Shown here one piece after another: positions 8,790 through 18,883 of a stretch of DNA of 64,000 nt. Within the stretch, counting starts at the first letter, position 1, and the number at the start of each line of letters is the position of its first letter. Position numbers and translations under genes: made by a program. Source of the DNA: Spirochaetaceae bacterium (lineage in GTDB: Bacteria; Myxococcota_A; UBA9160; UBA4427); NCBI GenBank assembly GCA_020632655.1, contig JACKFD010000003.1, positions 186,001-250,000 on the forward strand, read 5' to 3'. The notes beneath the pieces are model-generated. The model had not been told where the DNA came from. It worked only from the letters and a program-made list of their open reading frames with translations, and made no database searches.

Positions 8790-9824
8790 GTGAACGATCC
8801 CCTCGTCGACCGCCTGCGCCGCCCGCTGCGCGACCTGCGGCTCTCCGTCACGGATCGCTGCAACTTCCGCTGTCCGTACTGCATGCCCGCCGAGATCTTC
8901 GGCGAGCGCTACGAGTTCCTGCCCCGAGCGGACATCCTGACCTTCGAGGAGATCGAGCGCCTCGTCCGGCTCTTCCTCGGCTTCGGCGTCGCGAAGCTGC
9001 GTATCACGGGGGGCGAGCCGCTCCTGCGCCACGGGCTGCACGAGCTGGTTGCGAGCCTGGCCGCCCTCGACCCCGATCTCGACATCGCGATCACGACCAA
9101 TGGCAGCCTGCTCCCGCGCTGGGTCGGACCCCTGCGCGACGCGGGCCTCCGCCGCATCACGGTCTCCCTCGACAGCCTCGATCCCGACGTCTTCCGACGC
9201 ATGAACGGCGGGCGCTTCGACGTCGAGCGCGTGCTCGAGGGGATCGCCGCCGCCGAGCGCGCGGGCTTCGATCGCCTCAAGATCAACTGCGTCGTCCAGC
9301 GCGGCGTGAACGATCACGGTCTCCTCGATCTCGCCCGCCACTTCCACGGCACGGGTCACATCCTGCGCTTCATCGAGTTCATGGACGTCGGCACGCGCAA
9401 TCAGTGGAAGATGGAGGAGGTCGTCTCCGGCGCCGAGATCGTCGAGCGGATCGGGGCCTCGATGCCCCTGGCGCCGGTCGATCCGAACTACGCGGGCGAG
9501 GTCGCCTCGCGTTGGCGCTACGTCGACGGGGGCGGTGAGATCGGCGTCATCACGAGCGTCTCGTCCCCCTTTTGTGGCGACTGCACCCGGGCGCGGCTGA
9601 CGACCGAGGGGTCGCTCGTCACCTGCCTCTTCGCCGAGGGCGGGGTCGACCTGCGTGCGCCGCTGCGGGCAGGCGCGGACGACGACGCGCTGCGCGAGAT
9701 CATCGCCTCGACCTGGTCGGCGCGGCGCGACCGCTACAGCGAGGAGCGCAAGGAGCTGCTGCAGATCGAGGGGCGGCCCCCCGAGCGCGGCGAGCGCGTG
9801 GAGATGTATCGCGTCGGCGGCTAG
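8790..9824 (+). CDS. moaA: GTP 3',8-cyclase MoaA (molybdenum cofactor biosynthesis)
   Basis: A 344-residue radical-SAM enzyme that catalyses the first step of molybdopterin synthesis. The N-terminal CNFRCPYC carries the SAM-binding cluster, and ITGGEP follows. The C-terminal cluster cysteines are in FCGDCTRARL and TCLFAEG. The chain ends in Gly-Gly, as needed in this family. The GTG at 8790 was chosen because AGGAGA lies nine bases before it and the protein then begins like other MoaA proteins; an ATG at 8697 would add 31 unrelated residues. No other moa or moe gene is in the window. It is divergent from the Rrf2-HesB pair. Confidence 0.95.
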   Translation: MNDPLVDRLRRPLRDLRLSVTDRCNFRCPYCMPAEIFGERYEFLPRADILTFEEIERLVRLFLGFGVAKLRITGGEPLLRHGLHELVASLAALDPDLDIAITTNGSLLPRWVGPLRDAGLRRITVSLDSLDPDVFRRMNGGRFDVERVLEGIAAAERAGFDRLKINCVVQRGVNDHGLLDLARHFHGTGHILRFIEFMDVGTRNQWKMEEVVSGAEIVERIGASMPLAPVDPNYAGEVASRWRYVDGGGEIGVITSVSSPFCGDCTRARLTTEGSLVTCLFAEGGVDLRAPLRAGADDDALREIIASTWSARRDRYSEERKELLQIEGRPPERGERVEMYRVGG

Positions 9825-9834
9825 CGTCGGCCGG

Positions 9835-11742
9835 ATGCAAGCATCGTCCCGCCGCGGGCACGCCTTCCTCGCGCTCGTTCCCGTCGCACTGCTGCTCGTC
9901 GCGGCGAGCGGCTGCGAGAAGATCGAGGATCCCTCCCTCGAGCCGGCCTTCGACCCTGCGGCCGCGGAGCCGCCGCCCGCGAAGCCCGCGGTCGGCTTCG
10001 AGCCCACGCGACAGCTGCTCTGGGGCGACCTGCACGTCCATACCTCCCTCAGCTACGACGCCTACACGATGGGCACGCGGGCGATGCCCGATGACGCCTA
10101 CACGTACATGAAGGGCGGCACGATCCGGCACGCGCTGGGCTACGCGATCCGGGCGTCGCGGCCGCTCGATTTCGGGGCCGTCACGGACCACTCGGAGTTC
10201 CTGGGTGTCGCGCGCGCCCTCGCCGGGGATGCGGACCGCGAGGACGAGACGCTCCGGCGCGTGATGGCGAGCGGCCGACCCTGGCGGATCAGCGCGCACT
10301 TCCTGCGCGTCACCCTCGGCCAGATGGGCAGCCGTGAGACGCGGCGGGAGACCTTCGGCCAGCCCGGCATGGAAGACGTCTCCCGCGCCGCCTGGCAGGA
10401 GATCGTCGCCGCCGCCGCGCGGCACGACGACCCCGGCCGCTTCACGACCTTCGTCGCCTACGAGTGGTCCTCGATGCCGGGCGAGGAGAACCTCCATCGC
10501 AACGTCGTCTACGGAAGCGACCGCGTGCCCGAGCGCCCCTTCTCCGCCCTCGACTCCGAGAATCCCGAGGACCTGTGGAATGCGCTCGACGACCAGCGCG
10601 CGCGCGGGCTCGACGTCCTCGCGATCCCCCACAACGGCAACGTCAGCAATGGCCGCATGTACGCGCGTCGGACCTTCGACGGCGCGCCGCTCACGGCCGA
10701 CTACGCGCGCCAACGGACGCGCAACGAGCCGGTCAGCGAGATCTTCCAGGTGAAGGGCTCCTCCGAGACCCATCCCGTCCTCTCCCCCGACGATGGCTTC
10801 GCCGCCTTCGAGCTCTACGACCGCGTGATGTCGCCCGAGGCGCCGCCGAGCACGCCCTCCGGCAGCTACTACCGCGACGCCCTGCGCACGGGCCTCGAGC
10901 TCGCCCATCGAGAGGGCTTCGATCCCTTCGTGCTCGGTGCGATCGGCAGCAGTGACAGCCACAACGCGAGCTCCTCGGTCGAGGAGGCCAACCATCACGG
11001 CAAGCTGCCGATGATCGACGGCAGCGCCGGACTGCGACTCGGCGTGAGCCAGCTCTCGTTCATGCCGAAGCTCGCCGGGACCTGGAGTGCGGCGGGGCTC
11101 GCCGCGGTCTGGGCGGAGGAGAATACGCGGGCCTCGATCTTCGCCGCGATGCGCCGGCGCGAGACCTATGCGACCTCCGGCCCGCGCATCGCGCTGCGCT
11201 TCTTCGGCGGCTGGGACTACCCGACGGACCTGCTCGGGCGGAGGGACTGGCTCGACGAGGCCTATCGCGGCGGCGTGCCGATGGGCGGAACGCTCGAGCC
11301 GAGAGGGAAGGGGGCATCGCCCGTCTTCGCCGTCTTCGCGGCGAAGGATCCGCTCGGGGCGAATCTCGATCGCGTCCAGATCGTCAAGCTCTTCCTCGAC
11401 GAGGCGGGCGCGAGTCACGAGCGGGTGTACGACGTCGCTGCGTCGGAGGATCGTCTCGCGCGGGCCGTGGGCGGGGCGCTCGAGCCGGTCGGCAGCACGG
11501 TCGACGTGGCCCGGGCGGCCTACGAGAACTCGATCGGTGCGCGGGAGCTCGCGGTCGTCTGGCGCGATCCCGACTTCGACCCCGAGCGCCCGGCCACCTA
11601 CTACGCGCGCGCGATCGAGATCCCGACGCCACGCCACACGACCTACGCCGCGCGGCAGCTCGGCGTGCCCGCGCCGGAGCCCGCATCGATCCAGGAGCGC
11701 GCCGTGACGTCGGCGATCCTCTACCGCATGGGTGGTGACTGA
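9835..11742 (+). CDS. DUF3604 lipoprotein (PHP-like metal-dependent domain)
   Basis: A 635-residue DUF3604 protein with an N-terminal lipoprotein signal (LLLVAASGC, Cys near residue 25). The motifs LLWGDLHVHTSLSYDA, DFGAVTDHSE, AIPHNGN and GAIGSSDSHN supply the His and Asp residues of a PHP-type metal site, so a hydrolase is likely; the substrate is unknown. The lipobox suggests it works in the periplasm, attached to a membrane. The ATG at 9835 follows the moaA stop by ten bases, but the ribosome binding site is weak. It overlaps the longest possible start of the next gene. Confidence 0.85.
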   Translation: MQASSRRGHAFLALVPVALLLVAASGCEKIEDPSLEPAFDPAAAEPPPAKPAVGFEPTRQLLWGDLHVHTSLSYDAYTMGTRAMPDDAYTYMKGGTIRHALGYAIRASRPLDFGAVTDHSEFLGVARALAGDADREDETLRRVMASGRPWRISAHFLRVTLGQMGSRETRRETFGQPGMEDVSRAAWQEIVAAAARHDDPGRFTTFVAYEWSSMPGEENLHRNVVYGSDRVPERPFSALDSENPEDLWNALDDQRARGLDVLAIPHNGNVSNGRMYARRTFDGAPLTADYARQRTRNEPVSEIFQVKGSSETHPVLSPDDGFAAFELYDRVMSPEAPPSTPSGSYYRDALRTGLELAHREGFDPFVLGAIGSSDSHNASSSVEEANHHGKLPMIDGSAGLRLGVSQLSFMPKLAGTWSAAGLAAVWAEENTRASIFAAMRRRETYATSGPRIALRFFGGWDYPTDLLGRRDWLDEAYRGGVPMGGTLEPRGKGASPVFAVFAAKDPLGANLDRVQIVKLFLDEAGASHERVYDVAASEDRLARAVGGALEPVGSTVDVARAAYENSIGARELAVVWRDPDFDPERPATYYARAIEIPTPRHTTYAARQLGVPAPEPASIQERAVTSAILYRMGGD

Positions 11743-11899
11743 ACGTCGCCGATTCCTCTACGGATCACGCGGTCGCGCGATGGCTGCGATCGCGCTGCTC
11801 GGGGGAAGTCCCGAGATCGCGCGGATCGTGGTCCCCGCGCCTCAAGCTGCCCCCGGACTCGCCGATCGCTTCGTGGAGTCGAAGGCGAGGGGATCCTGC

Positions 11900-12892
11900 G
11901 TGTCATTGATCCGTCGGGGCAAGAAGAAGGGCGAAGAGGGCTACGGCCAGGGCAAGGCGTCGATCGCCGAGGGGGACGACGTCCTGCTCGACGAGGAGCG
12001 GATGGTCGAGCACCTGATGTCCTGCATCGAGGCGCCCGACTACCGCCCGCCGACGTTGCCCGCCGTCGCCGTCGAGCTGATGCAGCTCTCGCAGCGCGCG
12101 GACGTCGAGATCGACGACGTCGTGAAGCTGCTCGAGCAGGACAGCCTGATCGCCGGGCGGGTGCTGAAGATCGTCGGCTCCGCGGCAATGGCCGGTGCGG
12201 TCAAGATCACGTCGCTGCGCGAAGCGACGATGCGCATGGGACTGCTGCGCATCCGGGACATCGTGATGGAGATCGCGATGAACATGCGCGTGTTCAAGTC
12301 CGAGGACTACGGGGACACGATGGAGCTGTTGCGTCGGCACGCGACGGTCACGGCGCATCTGTCGCGGGCCGTCTGCAAGTTCACGCCGATCGAGGCGGAG
12401 TTCGCCTTCCTCGCCGGGCTGCTGCACGACGTGGGCATCGCCGGGACGCTGCTCGCCCTCGCGGACAGGAAGGGCAAGCGCAAGAGCCCGCCCGACCTGA
12501 TCTCGATCTGGCCCGCCGTCGACCGCGTGCACCAGCGCGCCGGCGAGATCATGGCGACGCATTGGGAGCTGCCCCACGACATCCGCTTCGCGCTCTCCGC
12601 CCACCATCAGGTCATGCTGCAGGGGCATCCGCATCCGCTCGCGGCGACGGTCGCGATCGCCAACGAGCTGGCCCACGAGCTCGGGGCCGGGGTGATCCCG
12701 AAGGCGGGGCAGGCGCTCTCGGAGCTGACCGAGGAGGAGGCGGACTGCGTTCGCGCCCATACCTCCGTCGACCGCTCCGGCGACAAGACCCTCGTCCACG
12801 CGCGGGAGGCCCTGTCGATCGACGACAAGACGATGGAGCGCGTCCGGGAGGAGGCGGAGCAGGTCATGGAGACGCTCTCGGTCGAGGGCTGA
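11900..12892 (+). CDS. HDOD-domain protein
   Basis: About 330 residues, mostly an HDOD domain (LPAVAVELMQLSQ, LLEQDSLIAGRVLKIVGSAAM, FLAGLLHDVGIAG, AGEIMATHWELP, ALSAHHQ). HDOD proteins are HD-related signalling modules, many without phosphodiesterase activity. Here HD-type residues are partly present (LLHDVG). The start is uncertain. The GTG at 11900 has a GAGGGG upstream and is preferred. An ATG at 11732 would overlap the DUF3604 gene and add 56 residues of no known type, and an ATG at 12001 after GAGGAG is also possible. No attached output domain is seen, so it may act through partner proteins. Confidence 0.78.
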   Translation: MSLIRRGKKKGEEGYGQGKASIAEGDDVLLDEERMVEHLMSCIEAPDYRPPTLPAVAVELMQLSQRADVEIDDVVKLLEQDSLIAGRVLKIVGSAAMAGAVKITSLREATMRMGLLRIRDIVMEIAMNMRVFKSEDYGDTMELLRRHATVTAHLSRAVCKFTPIEAEFAFLAGLLHDVGIAGTLLALADRKGKRKSPPDLISIWPAVDRVHQRAGEIMATHWELPHDIRFALSAHHQVMLQGHPHPLAATVAIANELAHELGAGVIPKAGQALSELTEEEADCVRAHTSVDRSGDKTLVHAREALSIDDKTMERVREEAEQVMETLSVEG

Positions 12893-12915
12893 GCCGGTCT
12901 CGCGTCGCCCGGCAG

Positions 12916-13078
12916 GCGGGTGGCGGCGCGGTCGGGTCGCATACGCTCGGTATGCGGGTGGCGGCGGCGCGGTCGGGCCGCATAGGCTCGGTATGCGGGT
13001 GGCGGCGGCATGATCGGGCCGCATACGCGGCGGCAGGCGGGTGGCGGCGGCGCGATCGGGTCGCATACGCTCGGGCGC
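12916..13078. repeat. Four imperfect 38-42 bp direct repeats with an embedded hairpin
   Basis: Copies begin at about 12916, 12954, 12995 and 13037, each starting GCGGGTGGCGGCG and continuing to GGTCGG, TCGCATACGCTCG and similar. The junction of copies 1 and 2 holds GCATAC-GCTCG-GTATGC, a perfect six-base stem with a five-base loop. Later junctions keep it only partly. The last copy runs to the start codon of the next gene at 13079. It resembles a small REP-like or slippage-derived array rather than CRISPR. Confidence 0.8.
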
Positions 13079-13774
13079 ATGGAAAAGCTCGCCTACCTGC
13101 TCTGGGACGCGTCGCCCGAGCGCGACCTCGACGCCTTCCGGGACCGCCTGCTCGACCGCTTGCCGAAGGGGCTCGCCGACTGCGGCGCCAGTCGCGTGAA
13201 GATCCTCGCCACGGACTCCGACGTCGCGGCCGGCGCCGGGCTGCATCTGGGCGCACTCGCCCCCGACGCGCTCGTCACGTTCTGGCTCGAGTGCGTGCAG
13301 GATCGCGGGGCTTCGGAGTCGCTGCTCTCGGGCGTCAGCGGCCGGATGGCCGGGTATCTCGTGGTCGAGTCCCAGCCGCTCCGATTCGAGACGCCCGAAG
13401 GCCCGGTCGGTCGACGGCTACCCGGCTTCACGCTCGTCGGCTGCATCGAGCCCGCCGACGGCGTCGCCCACGCCGAGTTCATCGCGACCTGGGAGCGGGT
13501 CCATCGCGACGTCGCGATCGAGACCCAGAGCACCTTCTCCTACGTCCGCAACGAGGTCGTCCGTCCGCTGACCGCGGACGCGCCGGCCTGGGGCGGCATC
13601 GTCGAGGAAGGCTTCCCGCTCGAGGCGCTCTCCGACCCGCGGGCCTTCTACGACGCGGTCGGGGACGAGGCGAAGTACCAGCGCAACCTCGCGCGCATGA
13701 TCGAGAGCTGCCGCGCCTTCCTCTCGCTCGAGAAGGTCGACTCGCATCCGATGAGCGAGTACCGATTCTTCTGA
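13079..13774 (+). CDS. EthD-like dimeric alpha/beta-barrel protein
   Basis: A 231-residue soluble protein beginning MEKLAYLLWDASPERDLDAFRDRL. The arrangement of two similar halves, the second starting LPGFTLVGCIEPADGVAHAEFIATWERVHRDVA with the later FVRN-type segment SYVRNEVVRPL, resembles EthD-type stress or degradation-linked alpha/beta-barrel proteins. The catalytic role, if any, is unknown. The ATG sits at the end of the tandem repeat array, so its leader and ribosome binding site are made of repeat sequence and no clear purine-rich site is seen. Two in-frame upstream codons give only repeat-derived residues. Confidence 0.55.
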   Translation: MEKLAYLLWDASPERDLDAFRDRLLDRLPKGLADCGASRVKILATDSDVAAGAGLHLGALAPDALVTFWLECVQDRGASESLLSGVSGRMAGYLVVESQPLRFETPEGPVGRRLPGFTLVGCIEPADGVAHAEFIATWERVHRDVAIETQSTFSYVRNEVVRPLTADAPAWGGIVEEGFPLEALSDPRAFYDAVGDEAKYQRNLARMIESCRAFLSLEKVDSHPMSEYRFF

Positions 13775-13796
13775 GCTGGAGCGCGCGGTCGCCGGC

Positions 13797-14285
13797 TCAG
13801 TCCTCGGTCGTCGCCGCCCGGAGTGCGTCGAGCGCCTCCTGCAGCGACGCGATGCGATCGTTCACCGTGTCGACCGCGCCCGTGATGCCCCGCAGCCGCG
13901 ACTCCGCCGCATCCGCGCGGGCGGTCTCCTGGTCGATCCGCTCCACCGCCGTGGTGAGGGCCGTCTGGAACTCCTCGCTCTTGCGCTCGAGCGCGCCGAC
14001 GGCGCGCGTCTGCTTCAGGTTGAGGGCGAGCGAGCCCAGGAGCAGGACGGCGAGGACGACGAGGAGGACGCCCGTCCGGCTGCCCCCCTGCGACGCGGAG
14101 TCGTCGACGACGCGCGAGCCCGTCGTCTCTTCCGTCGGCGACGCGGGCTCCGAGGACTCCCTCTCGGTCCCTTCGTCGTCGACGCTCGCGCTCGCCGCGT
14201 GCGCCGCGGTCGGCACGTCCGGCTCGTCGCCGGGTCGACGGGAGACGTCGCTCAGGTTCGAGATGGACGAGGAGCGATTCGACAT
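13797..14285 (-). CDS. Single-pass membrane protein with C-terminal coiled coil
   Basis: A 162-residue protein of unknown function. Residues 1-70 are polar, acidic and Ser/Thr-rich and probably disordered; residues about 72-90 form one membrane helix (TGVLLVVLAVLLLGSLALNL); the rest is a regular alpha-helical segment with heptad character (ALERKSEEFQTALTTAVERI onwards). Such proteins often act as scaffolds or septum- and envelope-associated factors. The ATG at 14285 has a near-perfect GGAGGT upstream. It is convergent with the EthD-like gene, 22 bases apart. Confidence 0.6.
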   Translation of the reverse strand: MSNRSSSISNLSDVSRRPGDEPDVPTAAHAASASVDDEGTERESSEPASPTEETTGSRVVDDSASQGGSRTGVLLVVLAVLLLGSLALNLKQTRAVGALERKSEEFQTALTTAVERIDQETARADAAESRLRGITGAVDTVNDRIASLQEALDALRAATTED

Positions 14286-14488
14286 GGGACCTCCGGCTGG
14301 AACTGGAAGTGGGCGGGGGGCGAGGGGCGGGTTCGGCGCCGTGTCCGGATCGGGTCTGCAGCGCATGCCCAGACCCGGGGTAGCAAAGCCGAGGCGTCTC
14401 CGCCGTCGCGGGGCCGGTCGATCTGCCCCGCGGTGCCGTGCGAGGCGTCCGTTGCCGGCTCGCGAGCGATGTCGGAGCATCGCAGGCG

Positions 14489-15529
14489 ATGAAGATCCAC
14501 GATCTACCGACACCGGCACTCCTGATCGATGGCCCCGTGCTCGAGGCCAATCTCGACACGATGGCCCGGGCGCTTCCCGGGGCTCGGCTGAGGCCCCACG
14601 TGAAGGCACACAAGTCGACGGCGATCGCCGCGCGTCAACGTGCACACGGTCATGCGGGATTCTGCGCAGCCACGATCCGCGAGCTCGAAGGGCTCGCGGC
14701 TGCGGGGCTCGGCGAGGACCTGCTGCTCGCGAACGAGGTGCTGGATGCGTCTCGGCTCGGCGCACTCGTGCGGAGCGGGGCGCGGGTGACGATGGCGGTC
14801 GACTCGCCCGAGACGATCGACGCCGCGCGCCGGGGCGGTGTGCGCGAGGTGCTCGTCGACGTGAACATCGGTCTGCCGCGCTGCGGCTGCGCGGTCGAGG
14901 ACGCGGGTCGGGTCGCGGCGGCGGCGCGTCGGGCGGGGCTCGAGGTGCGAGGGGTCATGGGCTACGAGGGGCACGTCGTGGGGCAGGCCGATCGGGCTGC
15001 GCGCGAGGCGGGCTGTGCGGCGAGCATGGAGCGGCTGCTCGCCGCCCATGCGGAGGTCGGCGGCGAGGTGGTCTCCGCGGGCGGCACGGGCACCTGGGAC
15101 TGCAATCGTGCGGCGACGGAGATCCAGGCCGGATCCTACGCGCTGATGGACACGGCCTACGCGACGCTCGGGCTGCCCTTTCGTCAGGCGCTCTCGCTCC
15201 TCGGGACCGTCGTCTCGGTCTCGCCGGGCTGGGCGGTCGCGGACGTCGGTCTCAAGGCGCTCGGCATGGACCACGGCAATCCGCTCGTGCCGGGTGCGCG
15301 CGTGCTCTTCTGCTCGGACGAGCACCTGACCTTCGTGCCGGGCCAGGACGCGGACGACCTCGGGACCTCGCCGATCGACTGGTCCTGCCCGGCGCGCGTC
15401 GGGGTCGGCGACCGCATCCGCGTCGTCCCCGCCCATGTCGACCCGACCATGGCCTATCACGAGCGTGTACACGTGGTCGAAGGCGACCGGGTCCTCGAAT
15501 CCTGGCCGATCGATCTACGCGGCTGGTAG
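14489..15529 (+). CDS. D-threonine aldolase / D-serine dehydratase-like PLP enzyme
   Basis: A 346-residue fold-type III PLP enzyme (alanine racemase N-terminal type). The PLP lysine is expected in LRPHVKAHKS near residue 36. The C-terminal PAHVDPTM gives the His-x-Asp metal site found in D-threonine aldolases, in contrast to the His-x-Cys of D-serine dehydratases. It probably cleaves or dehydrates a D-beta-hydroxy amino acid in the cytosol. ATG 14489 was chosen, with GGAG about ten bases upstream; an earlier ATG at 14438 adds 17 unlike residues. The gene stands alone, divergent from the coiled-coil membrane gene. Confidence 0.8.
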   Translation: MKIHDLPTPALLIDGPVLEANLDTMARALPGARLRPHVKAHKSTAIAARQRAHGHAGFCAATIRELEGLAAAGLGEDLLLANEVLDASRLGALVRSGARVTMAVDSPETIDAARRGGVREVLVDVNIGLPRCGCAVEDAGRVAAAARRAGLEVRGVMGYEGHVVGQADRAAREAGCAASMERLLAAHAEVGGEVVSAGGTGTWDCNRAATEIQAGSYALMDTAYATLGLPFRQALSLLGTVVSVSPGWAVADVGLKALGMDHGNPLVPGARVLFCSDEHLTFVPGQDADDLGTSPIDWSCPARVGVGDRIRVVPAHVDPTMAYHERVHVVEGDRVLESWPIDLRGW

Positions 15530-15558
15530 GTCGCTCGTCGAGCCCGCTCTCCGGAGGC

Positions 15559-15577
15559 GCCGGCGGCGCGCGCCGGC
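15559..15577. terminator. Hairpin between convergent genes
   Basis: GCCGGCG-GCGCG-CGCCGGC forms a perfect seven-base GC stem with a five-base loop, placed between the convergent stops at 15529 and 15584. There is no T-run on either side, so intrinsic termination is only suggested by position and strength. Confidence 0.45.
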
Positions 15578-15583
15578 CACGCG

Positions 15584-15973
15584 TCAGGCGGCCTTCACGA
15601 AGAGCGCGACCACGCAGACCATCCCGCCCATGAAGGAGGCGGAGCGGGCCATGTCGATGTCGGCGAGATAGAACCCGGCATGCAGCACGCGGAAGACGAC
15701 GAAGGCGATCGTCCAGGGCGCCGCGGACTCGGCGGGCACGCCGGCCAGGTGGGCGACGAGGACGGCGGGCGCGAAGAGGGTGGCGGCCTCCCAGGCATTC
15801 GCCTGCGCGGCGTAGGCGCGGGCGCCCGTGCCCTCGAGGCGGGCCACCTGCGCACGCGGATTCTTGTTGTCGGCCTGGCCGAACTGCTTGCCGCGGAAGT
15901 AGCCGCCGACGAAGGCGAGCAGCAGCGGCATCATCAGGACTGCGAAGAGGCACCAGAACGGGATCGTCATCAT
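15584..15973 (-). CDS. MAPEG-family membrane protein
   Basis: A 129-residue protein with about four hydrophobic helices, matching the size and layout of the MAPEG family (eicosanoid and glutathione metabolism). Seen: the N-terminal helix MMTIPFWCLFAVLMMPLLLAFVGGYF, then NPRAQVARLEGTGARAYAAQANAWEAATLFAPAV with the family's Arg/Asn-containing loop, and RVLHAGFYLADIDMARS. Bacterial members often act as glutathione transferase-like or peroxidase enzymes, but many are untested. Either of two adjacent Met codons (15973 or 15970) could start it. It is the last gene of a minus-strand run, 54 bases after the SixA-like gene. Confidence 0.8.
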   Translation of the reverse strand: MMTIPFWCLFAVLMMPLLLAFVGGYFRGKQFGQADNKNPRAQVARLEGTGARAYAAQANAWEAATLFAPAVLVAHLAGVPAESAAPWTIAFVVFRVLHAGFYLADIDMARSASFMGGMVCVVALFVKAA

Positions 15974-16027
15974 GGACCCTCACGTCGTCGCCCGTCGCGA
16001 AGCGCGCGAGCGGAAGGCTCGACTGTA

Positions 16028-16561
16028 TCAGTCGCGGCTCGCGGATTCAGGGCTCGGGGGACGTTCGAAGCGGAAGAGTCGGACCGTTCGGGGCGAGATC
16101 AGGGACCAATCCGCCTCGACGTCGAAGCAGGCCGTGGTCGCAGGGGAGAACCCGCCTCCGACCCGGGCCCGATCCGCCTCGCGCGCGCTCGCGAGCTCGA
16201 TCGTCAGCAGGCTGACGCCGGGATTGTGGGCGATCAGCATCAACACCTCGGACTCGTCGACGCCGGCGATGGCGTGCAGCAGCCCTTCGACCGACGCGTC
16301 GTACAGTGCGTCGACGTGCTCGACCCGAGGCGAGGCGCCGAGCCCGGCGATCACCGCCGCGCCCGTCTCCCGACAGCGGCGTGCGCTCGAGCAGAGGATG
16401 CGGTCCGGGATCGGTCCCTCGCGCGCGAGTCGACGACCGACGCGATGGGCATCGTCGAGCCCCGCCGGCGTGAGCGGTCGGTCGTGGTCGCGCACGCCCC
16501 CGGCCCCCGCCTGCGCGTGACGCATCACGATCAGTCGGGCGCGCGCCTGGCCCTGCGTCAC
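16028..16561 (-). CDS. SixA-like histidine phosphatase
   Basis: A 177-residue histidine phosphatase. The catalytic histidine is in LIVMRHAQAG near residue 14, the arginine pair is partly seen in SSARRCRETG, and the second histidine is in LMLIAHNPG. Size and motifs resemble SixA, which removes phosphate from phosphohistidine in phosphotransfer proteins. The ATG at 16561 overlaps the stop of the upstream lipoprotein gene by four bases (ATGA), which supports this start. Its true substrate is not known. Confidence 0.82.
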   Translation of the reverse strand: MTQGQARARLIVMRHAQAGAGGVRDHDRPLTPAGLDDAHRVGRRLAREGPIPDRILCSSARRCRETGAAVIAGLGASPRVEHVDALYDASVEGLLHAIAGVDESEVLMLIAHNPGVSLLTIELASAREADRARVGGGFSPATTACFDVEADWSLISPRTVRLFRFERPPSPESASRD

Positions 16562-16860
16562 CAGGGCGAGCAGCTCGGGCGCGGCCGTGGCTCCGGCCGG
16601 GGGTAGGTCCGCTCGAGCTCCTCGAGCGGCGTGTCCTTGAACTGGTTGATCACGGCGAGGCGGCAGGACTGCAGCCCCTCGACCGTGGTCTCCTCGGCGC
16701 AGAGCGCCGTCACCCGCGCGCTCACGTAGTCGGACTTCGAGGGCGTGCGCTCGCAGCTCGCCAACACGACCAGAGCCGTGAGGACGATCGCTAGGCCGCG
16801 GCCGCCGATCCGGAAGCCATCCCGCCTCGGCCGTCCCGCTCCCCGTCCGCGTCCGAGCAT
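16558..16860 (-). CDS. Small putative lipoprotein
   Basis: A 100-residue protein with a basic N-terminus, one hydrophobic stretch and a lipobox (VVLASC, Cys near 36). The mature part is short, with two further Cys residues (LCAEE, LQSCRL) that could pair, and ends Pro/Arg-rich. The ATG at 16860 has GGGGGAGA upstream. It overlaps the phosphatase gene by four bases, so they are probably made together. No family is recognised. Confidence 0.6.
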   Translation of the reverse strand: MLGRGRGAGRPRRDGFRIGGRGLAIVLTALVVLASCERTPSKSDYVSARVTALCAEETTVEGLQSCRLAVINQFKDTPLEELERTYPRPEPRPRPSCSPW

Positions 16861-16904
16861 CCCCGGTCTCCCCCTCTGCGATCCGGTCGCCGTCGCCTCT
16901 CGCC

Positions 16905-18256
<1,352 letters not shown>

Positions 18257-18260
<4 letters not shown>

Positions 18261-18883
18261 GACGCGCGATCCCGATCGCCGTCGGGCGCCGCGGCGTCCC
18301 CGGGAGCGGGGGGACTCGCGGGTGCGGACGCGTTTCCCGGATGCTTTGCATCCCCGGGATCCGACGCGCTGCCCGCGCGTCCGAAGAGCCGCCGGCCGAT
18401 CCGCAGCAGTCCCCCGGCCGTCGCGAGTGCGAGGCCGAGGCCGGCCAGGGGCAGTGCGGCCTTGAGCAGCCAGCGATGACCGAGGCCGCCCGGCGAGACG
18501 GATCGCTCGCCCGTCGCGAAGCTCTCGGCCACGAAGGGCAGGGCGCTCCAGAGGACGAGGGCGAGGAGGGGCGCCAGCAGCAGCAGGCCGCCGTAGAAGT
18601 CGACCCAGTCCCGGGTGCGGGGGCGCATGCGGTCGCGCAGCACGTCGACCCGGACGTGGCGGTCCCGGACGGCGCAGCCGACGATCCCCGCCAGGAAGCC
18701 CACGGCATGCAGATGCCACTGCGCCTCCTCGAGCTCGACGCGGGTGATCCCGAAGACGTAGCGGAGCACGACGCAGGCCCCGATCGTCCCGATCAGCGCG
18801 AGCCAGACCCACGAGGAGACGAGCGCCACCCGATCGAGTCCGCGGTCGATCCGATCCTCGATCGGTCCCCGCCTAACGCCCAT
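18257..18883 (-). CDS. dctQ: TRAP transporter small permease (DctQ)
   Basis: A 208-residue membrane protein with four main hydrophobic helices, the number normal for DctQ (SSWVWLALIGTIGACVVLRY, HAVGFLAGIVGCAVRDRHVRVDVL, GGLLLLAPLLALVLWSALPF, ALPLAGLGLALATAGGLL). RDRHVRVDVL matches the usual conserved loop. It ends in a Pro/Ala/Asp-rich tail of about 40 residues that is longer than usual. The ATG at 18883 overlaps the DctP stop by eleven bases, and its stop overlaps DctM by four. Confidence 0.85.

Noticed and set aside
9834..9850. Minus-strand GGGAC-GATGC-TTGCA near the DUF3604 start, resembling a sigma-54 promoter
   Set aside because: It would transcribe antisense into moaA with no gene to serve, and the -24 part is weaker than at the two accepted sites.
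12916..13078. CRISPR array
   Set aside because: The repeats are directly adjacent without unique spacers, imperfect, and there is no cas gene.
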